From the NCBI GenBank assembly GCA_964484515.1, contig CAZAGT010000172.1:1-10295 (forward strand): DNA of 10,295 nucleotides, read 5' to 3'. Position 1 is the stretch's first letter. Each line of letters begins with the position of its first letter. The position numbers and the translations under genes were made by a program. The stretch is from CAZAGT01 sp964484515 (GTDB lineage: Bacteria > Desulfobacterota > DSM-4660 > Desulfatiglandales > HGW-15). Under the pieces are notes generated by a model. That model saw only the letters and a program-made list of their open reading frames with translations. It did no database searches and had not been told where the DNA came from. This document shows positions 1-7,058 of this stretch, piece by piece.

Positions 1-1446
1 GGCCAGCATATTCACGCCGTGCTGTTCGGAAACGTGCTTCACCGCGTTTGCCCTCGGCAACCCGCCTCGCATCCTTAGTTCCATGTCTTCGCTGGCGTTC
101 AGGCCGGAGCCGCTGCCGCAGCAGAAGGTCTGCTCCCGGATCGTGTTCTCGGGCATCTCGTAGAAATGGTTACACACCTGATTGATGACATAGCGGGGCT
201 CTTCAAAGAAACCCATGCCGCGGGCCGTGTTGCAGGAGTCGTGATAGGTGATCTTGAGATGATCATTGCGGCTCTTATCCAGTTTGAGTTTGTTGTGCTT
301 TATGAGGTCCGCCGTGAATTCGATGATATGCACCATCTTGGTGGACGCGGCGCTTTCAAACCGAGTACCGGTAATCGGAGATACCGGCTCCTCCAGGAAG
401 TCGGCCGGGCCGTTGAAAGTGTCCATATATTGATGGATCACGCGCCACATGTGGCCGCACTCACCACCGAGGATCCATTTCACACCCAAACGCTTTGCTT
501 CGGCGTACATCTTGGCGTTGAGCCGCTTCGCCATCTCGTGGGAGGTGAAAAAGCCGAAGTTGCCGCCCTCAGAAGCGTAGGTACTCCAGGTGATATCGAG
601 TCCGAGACTTTGTAGATAGTGAAAGAAGATCAGATACCCCATGCAGGTGTACGTTCCCGGATCGGCGAAGACATCGCCCGACGGCGTCACAAAGAGGATC
701 TCAGCCCCTTTGCGGTTAAAGCTGGGCTCGACCCTGACGCCGGTGATCTCCTCGATGTCATCGACGAAGAACTCGAGCATGTCCTTGTAGGCATGGGGCT
801 GAATCCCGAGATGATTCCCGGTGCGGTAACAGTTGGCCACCGGCGCGGAGATCCAATCGGTGTTCAGGCCCAGGAGGTTCAGGAGCTCCCGCCCCAGGAT
901 CGTGATTTCGGCCGTGTCGATCCCATAGGGACAGAAAAGGGAGCAGCGCCGACACTCAGTGCACTGGAAGAAGTAGGACCACCATTCCTTCAGGACGTCC
1001 ACCGTAAGATCCCGCGCCCCGACCATGCGGCCGAGAAGCCTGCCTGCCCGGTTGTATTCCCGGCGATAGACGGAGCGCAGCAGCTCCGCCCGCAACACCG
1101 GCATGTTCTTGGGATCACCCCCGCCGATGAAAAAATGGCATTTGTCGGCACAAGCCCCGCACCGGACACATATATCCATGAAGATCTTGAGCGACCTGAA
1201 TCTCTCGAGCCGTTGCCGCAACCCGTCGAGGACGATTAGTCGCCAGTTCTCCGGCAGTTTCCAATCCTCTTCGAAGGGCGACCATTCGCGCGGATTGGGC
1301 AGACCGACGTACTCCAGGTTCTTGGGCTTGGACCCGTAGCAGGCAATCCCCTTCTTGATTTCGAGCGGTGCATTCATCCACCCCTGTACAAGGGGAGGCG
1401 CGTGCTCGATCTGAACGAGTTGATCTGGCTTTGGAACGTCAGACAT
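1..1446 (-). CDS. dsrK: DsrK, HdrD-like iron-sulfur subunit of the DsrMKJOP complex (3' end cut by window edge)
   Basis: Catalytic, cytoplasm-facing subunit of the Dsr membrane complex. The family is thought to pass menaquinol electrons from DsrM to the DsrC disulfide/trisulfide, by analogy with heterodisulfide reductase HdrD. The open frame runs 482 codons from the ATG at 1446 to base 1 with no stop. Two ferredoxin-type motifs are visible: C93-x2-C96-x2-C99-x3-C103, and C162-x2-C165-x2-C168-x3-C172 within FQCTECRRCSLFCP, typical of DsrK. The CCG half follows: GGECGHMW at about 327-334, HDSCN at 402-406 and FCCGSGSG at 441-448. The closing CxxC expected about 35 residues later lies just off the edge, so roughly 50 residues are missing compared with my recollection of the family length. 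The start follows a strong AGGAG with 5-nt spacing. The gene lies 17 nt behind dsrM on the same strand, supporting co-transcription. The sequence itself looks intact. Confidence 0.95.
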   Translation of the reverse strand, partial: MSDVPKPDQLVQIEHAPPLVQGWMNAPLEIKKGIACYGSKPKNLEYVGLPNPREWSPFEEDWKLPENWRLIVLDGLRQRLERFRSLKIFMDICVRCGACADKCHFFIGGGDPKNMPVLRAELLRSVYRREYNRAGRLLGRMVGARDLTVDVLKEWWSYFFQCTECRRCSLFCPYGIDTAEITILGRELLNLLGLNTDWISAPVANCYRTGNHLGIQPHAYKDMLEFFVDDIEEITGVRVEPSFNRKGAEILFVTPSGDVFADPGTYTCMGYLIFFHYLQSLGLDITWSTYASEGGNFGFFTSHEMAKRLNAKMYAEAKRLGVKWILGGECGHMWRVIHQYMDTFNGPADFLEEPVSPITGTRFESAASTKMVHIIEFTADLIKHNKLKLDKSRNDHLKITYHDSCNTARGMGFFEEPRYVINQVCNHFYEMPENTIREQTFCCGSGSGLNASEDMELRMRGGLPRANAVKHVSEQHGVNMLA

Positions 1447-1463
1447 AATCACTCCTTTTACGA

Positions 1464-2570
1464 TCAGCCTTGGTCGCTGTGGTCTTCGTCGGTCTTCGTC
1501 GTCGGAGGCGCCTTATCAAGGGGAAGGCCGGCCTCGACCATCTTGTCCCTGAACTCTTCCTCATAGGCCTCATAGGAATGGACCTTGACGGGGTAATCCC
1601 AGGGGTTGACGTGCCTAACGGCCCGGCTGTTATTGGATAGGTTCCGCGTCGGGCTCAAGAAGATGCCTGCCAAGTGCATCAATTTGCTGAAAGGAAAATA
1701 GGCGATCAGAACGCTCACCAGGAAGAGGTGTATATAGAAGATGGTAGCGATCCCTTCGGGAACCTTGGGATGGAACTTGAACAGGCCGATGGCCAACTCC
1801 TTGACGCGGACGATATCCACGCTCATGACGTCGATCCCCACGGCAAACCGCATGATTGGGCCGCCATAGCGGATGAGGACCCCGGTTAGGGCGATCCCAA
1901 TGATCAAGAAGAGGGGGAAATAATCCGCCGGAAGCGAGATGTAACGTACCTGGGGGACATATATCCTCCTGAGGAAAAGGTAGGTCACCGCCAGCAAGAT
2001 GATCATATCACTGATCATCACACCCGGGACACCGGCCCCTTGAATGGGGAGAGCCCCCATCTCAAGAAGGCCATCCAAGTTTTCCAGGAGATGCACAAAA
2101 CCCGGAATCGGCTCCATAAAGAACCTGAGATGGCGCAGGACGATGACCAGAAAGGCGTAGTGAAAGGCCAGGGCGGCTAACCAGAGCCACTTCTCCCACT
2201 CGTAAGCGATCTTGGGGCCGCCTCGGAATTCAAGTCTGGTGTTCCGAAAGAGGGACCGGAAGAGCAGGATCTCAAAAGCCATTCTAGCGACGACGCCGAT
2301 GCGTGTACGGGGATTGTCGATCGGATTCGTCTTGATCCAGGGCAGGGACCAACCTTGTCCGGCCGTCGTGGGTATCCGGAACGGGACCGGTGAGCGACCC
2401 CAATTGATAACTTTCACGACAATGCCCAAGAAAAACGTAGCCAAGGCCGCATAGGGGACGATGACTCCAAATAGGAGACGCAGATCCAATGCCCAGACAC
2501 CTGCCCATGGAATGAACACCAACAGGCTGACGGCAAATAGGGAAATGAGCATACTTAAGAGAAAGTTCAT
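1464..2570 (-). CDS. dsrM: DsrM, NarI-like di-heme cytochrome b subunit of the DsrMKJOP complex
   Basis: Integral membrane subunit (368 aa) that oxidises or reduces menaquinone and relays electrons through two b-type hemes to DsrK. About six hydrophobic segments can be seen, near residues 4-26, 32-55, 128-148, 184-201, 215-235 and 275-297. The candidate heme ligands H137/H147 and H281/H299 are spaced 10 and 18 residues apart. That is the same spacing as the NarI ligands H56/H66 and H187/H205, which strongly supports a di-heme fold. Conserved DsrM stretches include SPVPFRIPTT (60-69), RYISLPADYFPLF (209-221) and SPTRNL followed by RAVRHVNPW (306-324). The soluble C-terminal tail is charged. 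The ATG at 2570 has a GAGG about 9 nt upstream. dsrK follows after 17 nt, and the RsbRD-type gene ends 164 nt upstream. Nothing appears broken. Confidence 0.95.
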   Translation of the reverse strand: MNFLLSMLISLFAVSLLVFIPWAGVWALDLRLLFGVIVPYAALATFFLGIVVKVINWGRSPVPFRIPTTAGQGWSLPWIKTNPIDNPRTRIGVVARMAFEILLFRSLFRNTRLEFRGGPKIAYEWEKWLWLAALAFHYAFLVIVLRHLRFFMEPIPGFVHLLENLDGLLEMGALPIQGAGVPGVMISDMIILLAVTYLFLRRIYVPQVRYISLPADYFPLFLIIGIALTGVLIRYGGPIMRFAVGIDVMSVDIVRVKELAIGLFKFHPKVPEGIATIFYIHLFLVSVLIAYFPFSKLMHLAGIFLSPTRNLSNNSRAVRHVNPWDYPVKVHSYEAYEEEFRDKMVEAGLPLDKAPPTTKTDEDHSDQG

Positions 2571-2609
2571 GTATGGCTACCTCGTCTAGGGTTTGAATCA
2601 GTCATCAGC

Positions 2610-2633
2610 GCCGCCTCTTGCCCCGGGGGCGGC
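2610..2633 (-). repeat. GC-rich hairpin in the leader between the RsbRD gene and dsrM
   Basis: A perfect 6-bp inverted repeat (GCCGCC at 2610-2615 and GGCGGC at 2628-2633) encloses a 12-nt loop that itself contains CCCCGGGG. It lies in the 164-nt gap between the RsbRD-type gene and dsrM, about 40 nt upstream of the dsrM start. No T-run follows it in the transcription direction, so it does not look like a rho-independent terminator. It could be an mRNA-processing or stability element that sets the expression ratio of the two genes. That role is inference; only the symmetry is seen. A smaller 5-bp inverted repeat, GAGAT/ATCTC, lies at 2712-2728 in the same gap. Confidence 0.4.
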
Positions 2634-2734
2634 CAGTTTGATCGACCTAAAATTTCGTGAAGTTGGTACGCGAATTTGACATTTGGAGATTGTTCGACGT
2701 CTGTTCGAGTTGAGATTTCAACGATCTCCTTTCA

Positions 2735-3307
2735 TCAAGTTTCATACGAGGAAGATGAGCCGCCTTCTTCGGTCTTCGGTTTCCATGGTGGGATTTCACT
2801 GATCAGCCCGTGCCGGTGAAGGAGCGCCGATACCTGCCTTTTGGCTTGATTCGCCCTGATCTCGAAGATCGTCTCGCGGCACCTCATGTAGACATCAAAG
2901 GCCGCGAGGAGCAGATCATCGATCCTCGATTCAAGGGCCGCCATTTCTTCAGCGAACCGATGCCCCTGAGTCTCTTTCTTGAGCTGCTCCCGAATGAGGC
3001 CCTTGAGCCCGAGGATGAAGCGGAGCGTTTCGGAGGGCTGAAAGTCCTGGATCGCACGCACCCTAATGATCTTGTCCAGAATGGGGATGATCTTTTCTGA
3101 ATCGGTTCCATCGATGATCGCTTGCAGCAGGTTTTCCATCTCTGCGGCCAGGGTTCGGCCCACGGGATTGGCGAAAGGATCCTTCTGTTCGTTCAGGAAC
3201 CGGCGAGCATCTGGGGGATACGTATCAATGACCTGGCGGACCCACTTTTTCACAAGCGCAGGCCGTTGTTCGGCAAGGAGCCCTTTCAGCGATTCGGATT
3301 GCATCAT
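2735..3307 (-). CDS. RsbRD N-terminal-domain-like protein preceding dsrM
   Basis: Small soluble helical protein of about 190 aa resembling the RsbRD_N domain (the globin-like N-terminal sensor half of RsbR-type stressosome proteins). The pattern is LLAEQRPALVKKWV near residue 9, then TYPPDARRFL and DPFANPVG near 29-50, followed by a helical tail with heptad-like charge (about 105-160) and a Ser/acid-rich C-terminus. No kinase, STAS or DNA-binding domain is attached. From family knowledge, genes of this kind often sit directly upstream of dsrMKJOP in sulfate reducers, and that context supports the call. Its function is unknown; sensing or accessory regulation of the Dsr complex is inference. 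A GTG at 3310 and ATGs at 3307 and 3304 are tandem candidate starts, with only a weak GAG upstream; the first ATG is chosen here. It is preceded by a well-formed sigma70-like promoter. Confidence 0.8.
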   Translation of the reverse strand: MMQSESLKGLLAEQRPALVKKWVRQVIDTYPPDARRFLNEQKDPFANPVGRTLAAEMENLLQAIIDGTDSEKIIPILDKIIRVRAIQDFQPSETLRFILGLKGLIREQLKKETQGHRFAEEMAALESRIDDLLLAAFDVYMRCRETIFEIRANQAKRQVSALLHRHGLISEIPPWKPKTEEGGSSSSYET

Positions 3308-3348
3308 CACGAAAACTCGGTAGGGATGCGGCGGTTTTTGAGCGCAGG

Positions 3349-3377
3349 TTTATAGAGGAATTCCCCGGCCTAGTCAA
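3349..3377 (-). promoter_or_regulatory. Sigma70-like promoter for the RsbRD gene-dsrM-dsrK transcript
   Basis: On the minus strand, TTGACT (3372-3377) and TATAAA (3349-3354) are separated by exactly 17 nt. This gives a 5/6 match to the -35 consensus and a 5/6 match to the -10. The expected start site is about 7 nt further on, near 3342, leaving a short leader of about 35 nt before the RsbRD-type gene. It lies in the 227-nt gap after sdhB, implying that the dsr block can be transcribed independently of sdhCAB. No convincing rho-independent terminator for sdhB was found in this gap, only a 4-bp CGGC/GCCG hairpin near 3413-3423, so read-through from sdh remains possible. Confidence 0.65.
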
Positions 3378-3534
3378 GAAAAACATTTTGTGATTCCTAT
3401 GGATTAGATTCGGCTAAGCCGTAGAAGAAACACTTTGAAGGTGGGACCGAGCGCGGGGATGGTCAAGCGGGCTTTGTGGATTAGCGGTCGTCGCGTGGAG
3501 ACATCCTGAAAAGACCCGAAATGATGGGACAAGC

Positions 3535-4299
3535 CTATTTCTCTGTCGACAGAAATCCGGCCTTGAGGACCTCTCGATTGAGGCGGGCGATATGGATGAT
3601 TGAGATCTCCTTCGGGCACTCAGCCTCGCACTCGGTCTCATTGCGGCAGTTTCCGAACCCCAATTCATCCATTCTCTTCAACATGGACAGGGCCCGTTTG
3701 GCCGCTTCAGGCTGCCCTTGGGGCAGGAGGGCCAGATGAGAAATCTTGGCCCCCACAAAGAGCATCGCCGCCGCGTGCGGACAGGCGGCAACGCAAGCTC
3801 CGCAGCCGATGCATGCTGCGGCATCCATGGCGAGCTCGGCGTTGGTAGCCGTTACCGGAATGGTATTGGCCTCCGGGGCCCCGCCGGTATTGACGGAGAC
3901 AAAGCCGCCGGCCTGAATGATCTTGTCAAAGGCGCTCCGATCGACCACGAGGTCCCGAACGATCTTAAACGGTCGTGCCCGAAACGGTTCGATCACCAGG
4001 GTATCGCCGTCTTCAAAATGCCTCATGTGCAGCTGACACAGGGTCGTCCCTTGCTCCGGCCCGTGGGCCAGGCCGTTGATCATGGCCCCACAACTTCCGC
4101 AAATACCTTCTCGGCAATCGTGGTCGAATGCTATCGGCTCCTTTCCGGCCAGAGTCAGCTGTTCGTTCACCACATCCAACATTTCCAGGAATGACATGTC
4201 GGTTGAGATGTCGGTGGCCTGATAGGTCTCCAGCCGTCCTTTGTCGGCAGATCCCCGCTGCCGCCAGACCTTCAAGGTCAGATTGATCGTATTGCTCAT
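3535..4299 (-). CDS. sdhB: Succinate dehydrogenase/fumarate reductase iron-sulfur subunit
   Basis: Iron-sulfur subunit (254 aa) that carries electrons between the flavoprotein and the cytochrome b subunit through [2Fe-2S], [4Fe-4S] and [3Fe-4S] clusters. The [2Fe-2S] motif is C62-x4-C67-x2-C70 (CREGICGSC) with C88. The C-terminal ferredoxin half has C163-x2-C166-x2-C169-x3-C173-P, plus C218, C224 and C228-P, so all expected ligands are present. The start at 4299 is chosen because it overlaps the sdhA stop as ATGA and has AGGAG 6 nt upstream. A longer in-frame reading starting at 4404 would only extend into sdhA and is not credible. It is the last gene of sdhCAB. SDH and fumarate reductase cannot be distinguished from this subunit alone, so the alternative name frdB is possible. 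Confidence 0.95.
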   Translation of the reverse strand: MSNTINLTLKVWRQRGSADKGRLETYQATDISTDMSFLEMLDVVNEQLTLAGKEPIAFDHDCREGICGSCGAMINGLAHGPEQGTTLCQLHMRHFEDGDTLVIEPFRARPFKIVRDLVVDRSAFDKIIQAGGFVSVNTGGAPEANTIPVTATNAELAMDAAACIGCGACVAACPHAAAMLFVGAKISHLALLPQGQPEAAKRALSMLKRMDELGFGNCRNETECEAECPKEISIIHIARLNREVLKAGFLSTEK

Positions 4300-6209
4300 T
4301 TGTAACTCCTCTGGGTCAGCTCCACGTCTTCGAAGCGGAGGGGTTCCTTGTGGAGCACCGGCTCGCGGCCGGGACCCTTGAATTCCCAGGCGGCAACATA
4401 ACAACAGGTCTCATCGTTTCGCAGTGCCTCGTGATCCTCGGTCTGGTAAACTTCGTTGAAATGGCAGCCGCACGACTCCTCGCGGCTGAGCGCGTCCGTG
4501 ACGAGTAGCTGCGCGAATTCCAGAAAATCGGCCACCCGGCCGGCTCTCTCGAGGCTTTGATTGAATTCGGTGGCGCTTCCAGGGACCAACACGTTCTCCC
4601 AGAACTCTGCCTCCAGCGCCGGAATCATTTCCTTCGCCTTTGTCATCCCCTCTTCGTTTCGCGCCATGCCGCAGTACTCCCACAGGATCCGCCCCAGCTC
4701 CCGGTGGAAATCATCGACGGTTCGCCTGCCCTTGATGGAGAGCAATCGGCTGTCCCTCGCCGATGCGGTTTGGAGGGCTTCTCGAAAGGCTGGATGTTCC
4801 GCGCTCACGTCCGGAAGTTCCGTCCCGGCCAGGTATCCGCCGAGGGTATAGGGAATCACAAAATATCCGTCTGCCAGCCCCTGCATGAGCGCACTGGCAC
4901 CGAGTCGATTGGCGCCGTGATCAGAGAAGTTCGCCTCTCCCAGAACGAACAGTCCGGGAATGGTGCTCATGAGATCGTAGTCCACCCAGAGACCACCCAT
5001 GGTATAGTGCACCGCCGGATAGATCATCATCGGCGTTTCATAGGGGTCCTTTCCCGTAATCCGCTCGTACATCTGGAAGATATTGCCGTATTTCGCTCGA
5101 ATCGTTTCCTTGCCGTCTCTCTTGATGACATCCCTGAAATCGAGATAGACGGCCAGCCCCGTGGGTCCCACCCCTTTTCCCGCATCACACTGCTCCTTGG
5201 CGCTGCGTGAGGCGACATCGCGGGGGACCAGATTTCCGTAACTCGGGTAGGTCATCTCCAGGTAATAGTCCCTTTCGGATTCAGGGATCTGGTCTGGGGG
5301 GCGTTTGTCCCCCGGGGTCTTGGGGACCCAGACACGTCCGTCATTACGGAGGCTTTCACTCATCAGGGTCAGCTTGGACTGATAGGTCCCATGCACCGGG
5401 ATACAGGTGGGGTGGATCTGCACGAAAGAGGGATGCGCGAAAAAGGCCCCCTTCTTATGGGCGCGCCAGATGGCGCTGACATTGGAGCTGATGCCGTTTG
5501 TGGATAGAAAATAGACGTTGCCATAGCCGCCCGTGGCCAGGATCACCGCATCCGCGGCGTGCCGTTCCATCTCGCCGCTGATCAGATTGCGGGCGACGAT
5601 GCCGCGAGCGGTGCCGTTGACCAGGACGAGGTCCTGCATCTCGCGGCGGGGGAACATTCGAACGCGGCCGGCCGCAATCTGCCGCATGAGGGCGCTGTAA
5701 GCGCCGAGCAAGAGCTGCTGGCCCGTCTGCCCCCTGGCGTAAAAGGTTCTCGAAACCTGGGCCCCTCCGAAAGAGCGGTTGGCCAGCAGCCCGCTGTACT
5801 CACGCGCAAACGGGACGCCCTGGGCCACGCACTGATCGATGATGTTGTTACTAATCTGCGCCAAACGGTAGACATTGGCTTCGCGGGCCCGGAAATCGCC
5901 TCCCTTGATGGTGTCGAAGAACAGGCGCCAAATGCTGTCACCGTCGCCTTGATAGTTTTTGGCCGCGTTGATCCCGCCTTGAGCGGCAATGCTGTGGGCG
6001 CGACGGGGCGTGTCGTGGATGCAGAAGGTCTTGACCCGATATCCTAGCTCCGCCAAGGTAGCGGAGGCCGAGGCACCGGCCAATCCGGTTCCGACGACGA
6101 TGATCTCAAACTTGCGCTTGTTCGCGGGGTTGACGAGCTTCAGTTCAAAACGACGTCGGTCCCATTTATCTTGAAGCGGCCCCGCCGGTACCTTGGCGTT
6201 CAGTTGCAT
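4296..6209 (-). CDS. sdhA: Succinate dehydrogenase/fumarate reductase flavoprotein subunit
   Basis: Catalytic FAD subunit (637 aa) interconverting succinate and fumarate on the cytoplasmic side. The N-terminal dinucleotide-binding loop is VVGTGLAGAS (38-47). AHSIAAQGGINA (71-82) carries H72 as the covalent FAD attachment site. Active-site residues match the Wolinella fumarate reductase set: H266 in QIHPT, R330 in VPRDVASR, H401 in AVHYTMGG and R435 in GANRLGAS. The C-terminal part contains the usual helical domain and a Cys-rich ESCGCHF stretch (578-584). The ATG at 6209 is preferred because GAGG lies 6 nt upstream, overlapping the sdhC stop; a longer reading from 6257 would run back into sdhC. 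The gene overlaps sdhB by 4 nt. It resembles the Bacillus/Wolinella-type enzymes that work with menaquinone. The physiological direction cannot be told from sequence. Confidence 0.96.
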   Translation of the reverse strand: MQLNAKVPAGPLQDKWDRRRFELKLVNPANKRKFEIIVVGTGLAGASASATLAELGYRVKTFCIHDTPRRAHSIAAQGGINAAKNYQGDGDSIWRLFFDTIKGGDFRAREANVYRLAQISNNIIDQCVAQGVPFAREYSGLLANRSFGGAQVSRTFYARGQTGQQLLLGAYSALMRQIAAGRVRMFPRREMQDLVLVNGTARGIVARNLISGEMERHAADAVILATGGYGNVYFLSTNGISSNVSAIWRAHKKGAFFAHPSFVQIHPTCIPVHGTYQSKLTLMSESLRNDGRVWVPKTPGDKRPPDQIPESERDYYLEMTYPSYGNLVPRDVASRSAKEQCDAGKGVGPTGLAVYLDFRDVIKRDGKETIRAKYGNIFQMYERITGKDPYETPMMIYPAVHYTMGGLWVDYDLMSTIPGLFVLGEANFSDHGANRLGASALMQGLADGYFVIPYTLGGYLAGTELPDVSAEHPAFREALQTASARDSRLLSIKGRRTVDDFHRELGRILWEYCGMARNEEGMTKAKEMIPALEAEFWENVLVPGSATEFNQSLERAGRVADFLEFAQLLVTDALSREESCGCHFNEVYQTEDHEALRNDETCCYVAAWEFKGPGREPVLHKEPLRFEDVELTQRSYK

Positions 6210-6219
6210 GTTGATCCTC

Positions 6220-6861
6220 TCAGCGAGCGACCATGACGAACAGGGGGATGGCCCCAAAGCCCGCTGCTATGATGATGCTGAAAAGGAGACTGCCGCCCTT
6301 AATGACGGGCATGTACTTCGGATGGTTAGCCCCAACCGTTTGAAACGAACTCCACAGGCCATGCTTGACGTGCATAGCGGCGACCCCTGTCGAAAAGACA
6401 TAAAACATGACGTAACCCGGTTTCGAAAAGGCCCGGACGACAATCTGGTAGATCGTCTGGTCCGTCCGATCGACGAAGTGGAAGGTAGACAGATGGACAA
6501 CAACAAAGAGGAGGAGGTAGAGACCCGTATAGGGCATCAGGGCGGAACTCCACGTGCGTCCGCCGCGGGTCTTCTTGACGGCATACCCCAAGGGTCTGGC
6601 CCTCAGATTCTCGACATACAGGATTAGGGCGAATGAGACGTGGAGGACGGCAAACAGGAGGAGGCCGAGTTCGATGATGTTCACGACGGGGCCCAAGGAA
6701 TGAAGCTTTGCCGAATAGGCGAGGAAGGGATCCTCGCCTCCGTAAAGTGTCAGGTTGCCGATGAGATGGACCCCCAAAAAGAGGCAGAACATGAGGCCTG
6801 TGATCGCCATGACGACTTTCTTACCGATCGATGAGAAAAACACCCTTAGTGCCCAGTTCAT
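6220..6861 (-). CDS. sdhC: Succinate dehydrogenase/fumarate reductase cytochrome b subunit (B. subtilis SdhC type)
   Basis: Single membrane anchor subunit (213 aa) with about five hydrophobic helices that binds two hemes b and the quinone. Candidate heme ligands are H32, H74, H123 and H164, one per helix. The spacing is close to the B. subtilis SdhC ligands H28, H70, H113 and H155. MHVKHGLWSSFQTVG (163-177) is characteristic of this family. A second anchor gene (sdhD) is absent, as expected for this type. The ATG at 6861 is chosen because the family begins with a short amphipathic segment before helix 1 (SSIGKKVVMAITG), and a G-rich stretch precedes it. An upstream in-frame ATG at 7020 would add 53 residues with no family resemblance. 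sdhA follows after 10 nt. Confidence 0.93.
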   Translation of the reverse strand: MNWALRVFFSSIGKKVVMAITGLMFCLFLGVHLIGNLTLYGGEDPFLAYSAKLHSLGPVVNIIELGLLLFAVLHVSFALILYVENLRARPLGYAVKKTRGGRTWSSALMPYTGLYLLLFVVVHLSTFHFVDRTDQTIYQIVVRAFSKPGYVMFYVFSTGVAAMHVKHGLWSSFQTVGANHPKYMPVIKGGSLLFSIIIAAGFGAIPLFVMVAR

Positions 6862-7058
6862 AAGCCCCGCTTCCCCCGTAGCCAGACGCTTACGCCTATA
6901 GGAGGCCCAAAAGACGGAATCGCTGCTTTTCGTCCTTGATGCTTCAAGTGGATTGCTGGCGGCTCCCTGGTTGTGCCTTGAGGCAGTCGGGAGAGTAATG
7001 GTCGTGTTTTCAGATAGCAAAAATGCCGCTCGGTCACAAGCGCTTTCCAGGATGAGCT
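6862..7058 (-). other. Gap between the TrpF-like gene and sdhC; weak promoter candidate only
   Basis: This 197-nt stretch holds no gene I can support. On the minus strand, TTGTGA (7034-7039) and TATCTG (7011-7016) are 17 nt apart and form a weak sigma70-like pair (4/6 and 3/6) that could start an sdhCAB transcript. TGCCTTGAGGCA at 6974-6985 is a small palindrome with 5-bp arms. Neither is strong. The frame of sdhC stays open back to an ATG at 7020, but the encoded residues are polar and unlike the SdhC family, so I read this as untranslated leader. Confidence 0.3.

Noticed and set aside
166..1239. Two plus-strand frames of 149 and 206 codons antisense to dsrK.
   Set aside because: They lie wholly opposite a well-supported gene, show no family motifs, and are products of its codon bias.
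2676..2681. TTGACA on the plus strand between the RsbRD gene and dsrM.
   Set aside because: No -10 box at a usable distance, and no plus-strand gene downstream to drive.
3718..4194. 158-codon plus-strand frame opposite sdhB.
   Set aside because: It is antisense to sdhB, which has all its cluster ligands; there is no recognisable domain and no ribosome-binding site.
5559..6047. 162-codon plus-strand frame opposite sdhA.
   Set aside because: It mirrors the sdhA FAD domain region in the other strand and has no independent coding evidence.
6862..7020. N-terminal extension of SdhC from an ATG at 7020.
   Set aside because: The extra 53 residues are polar and unlike known SdhC N-termini. The ATG at 6861 matches the family start.
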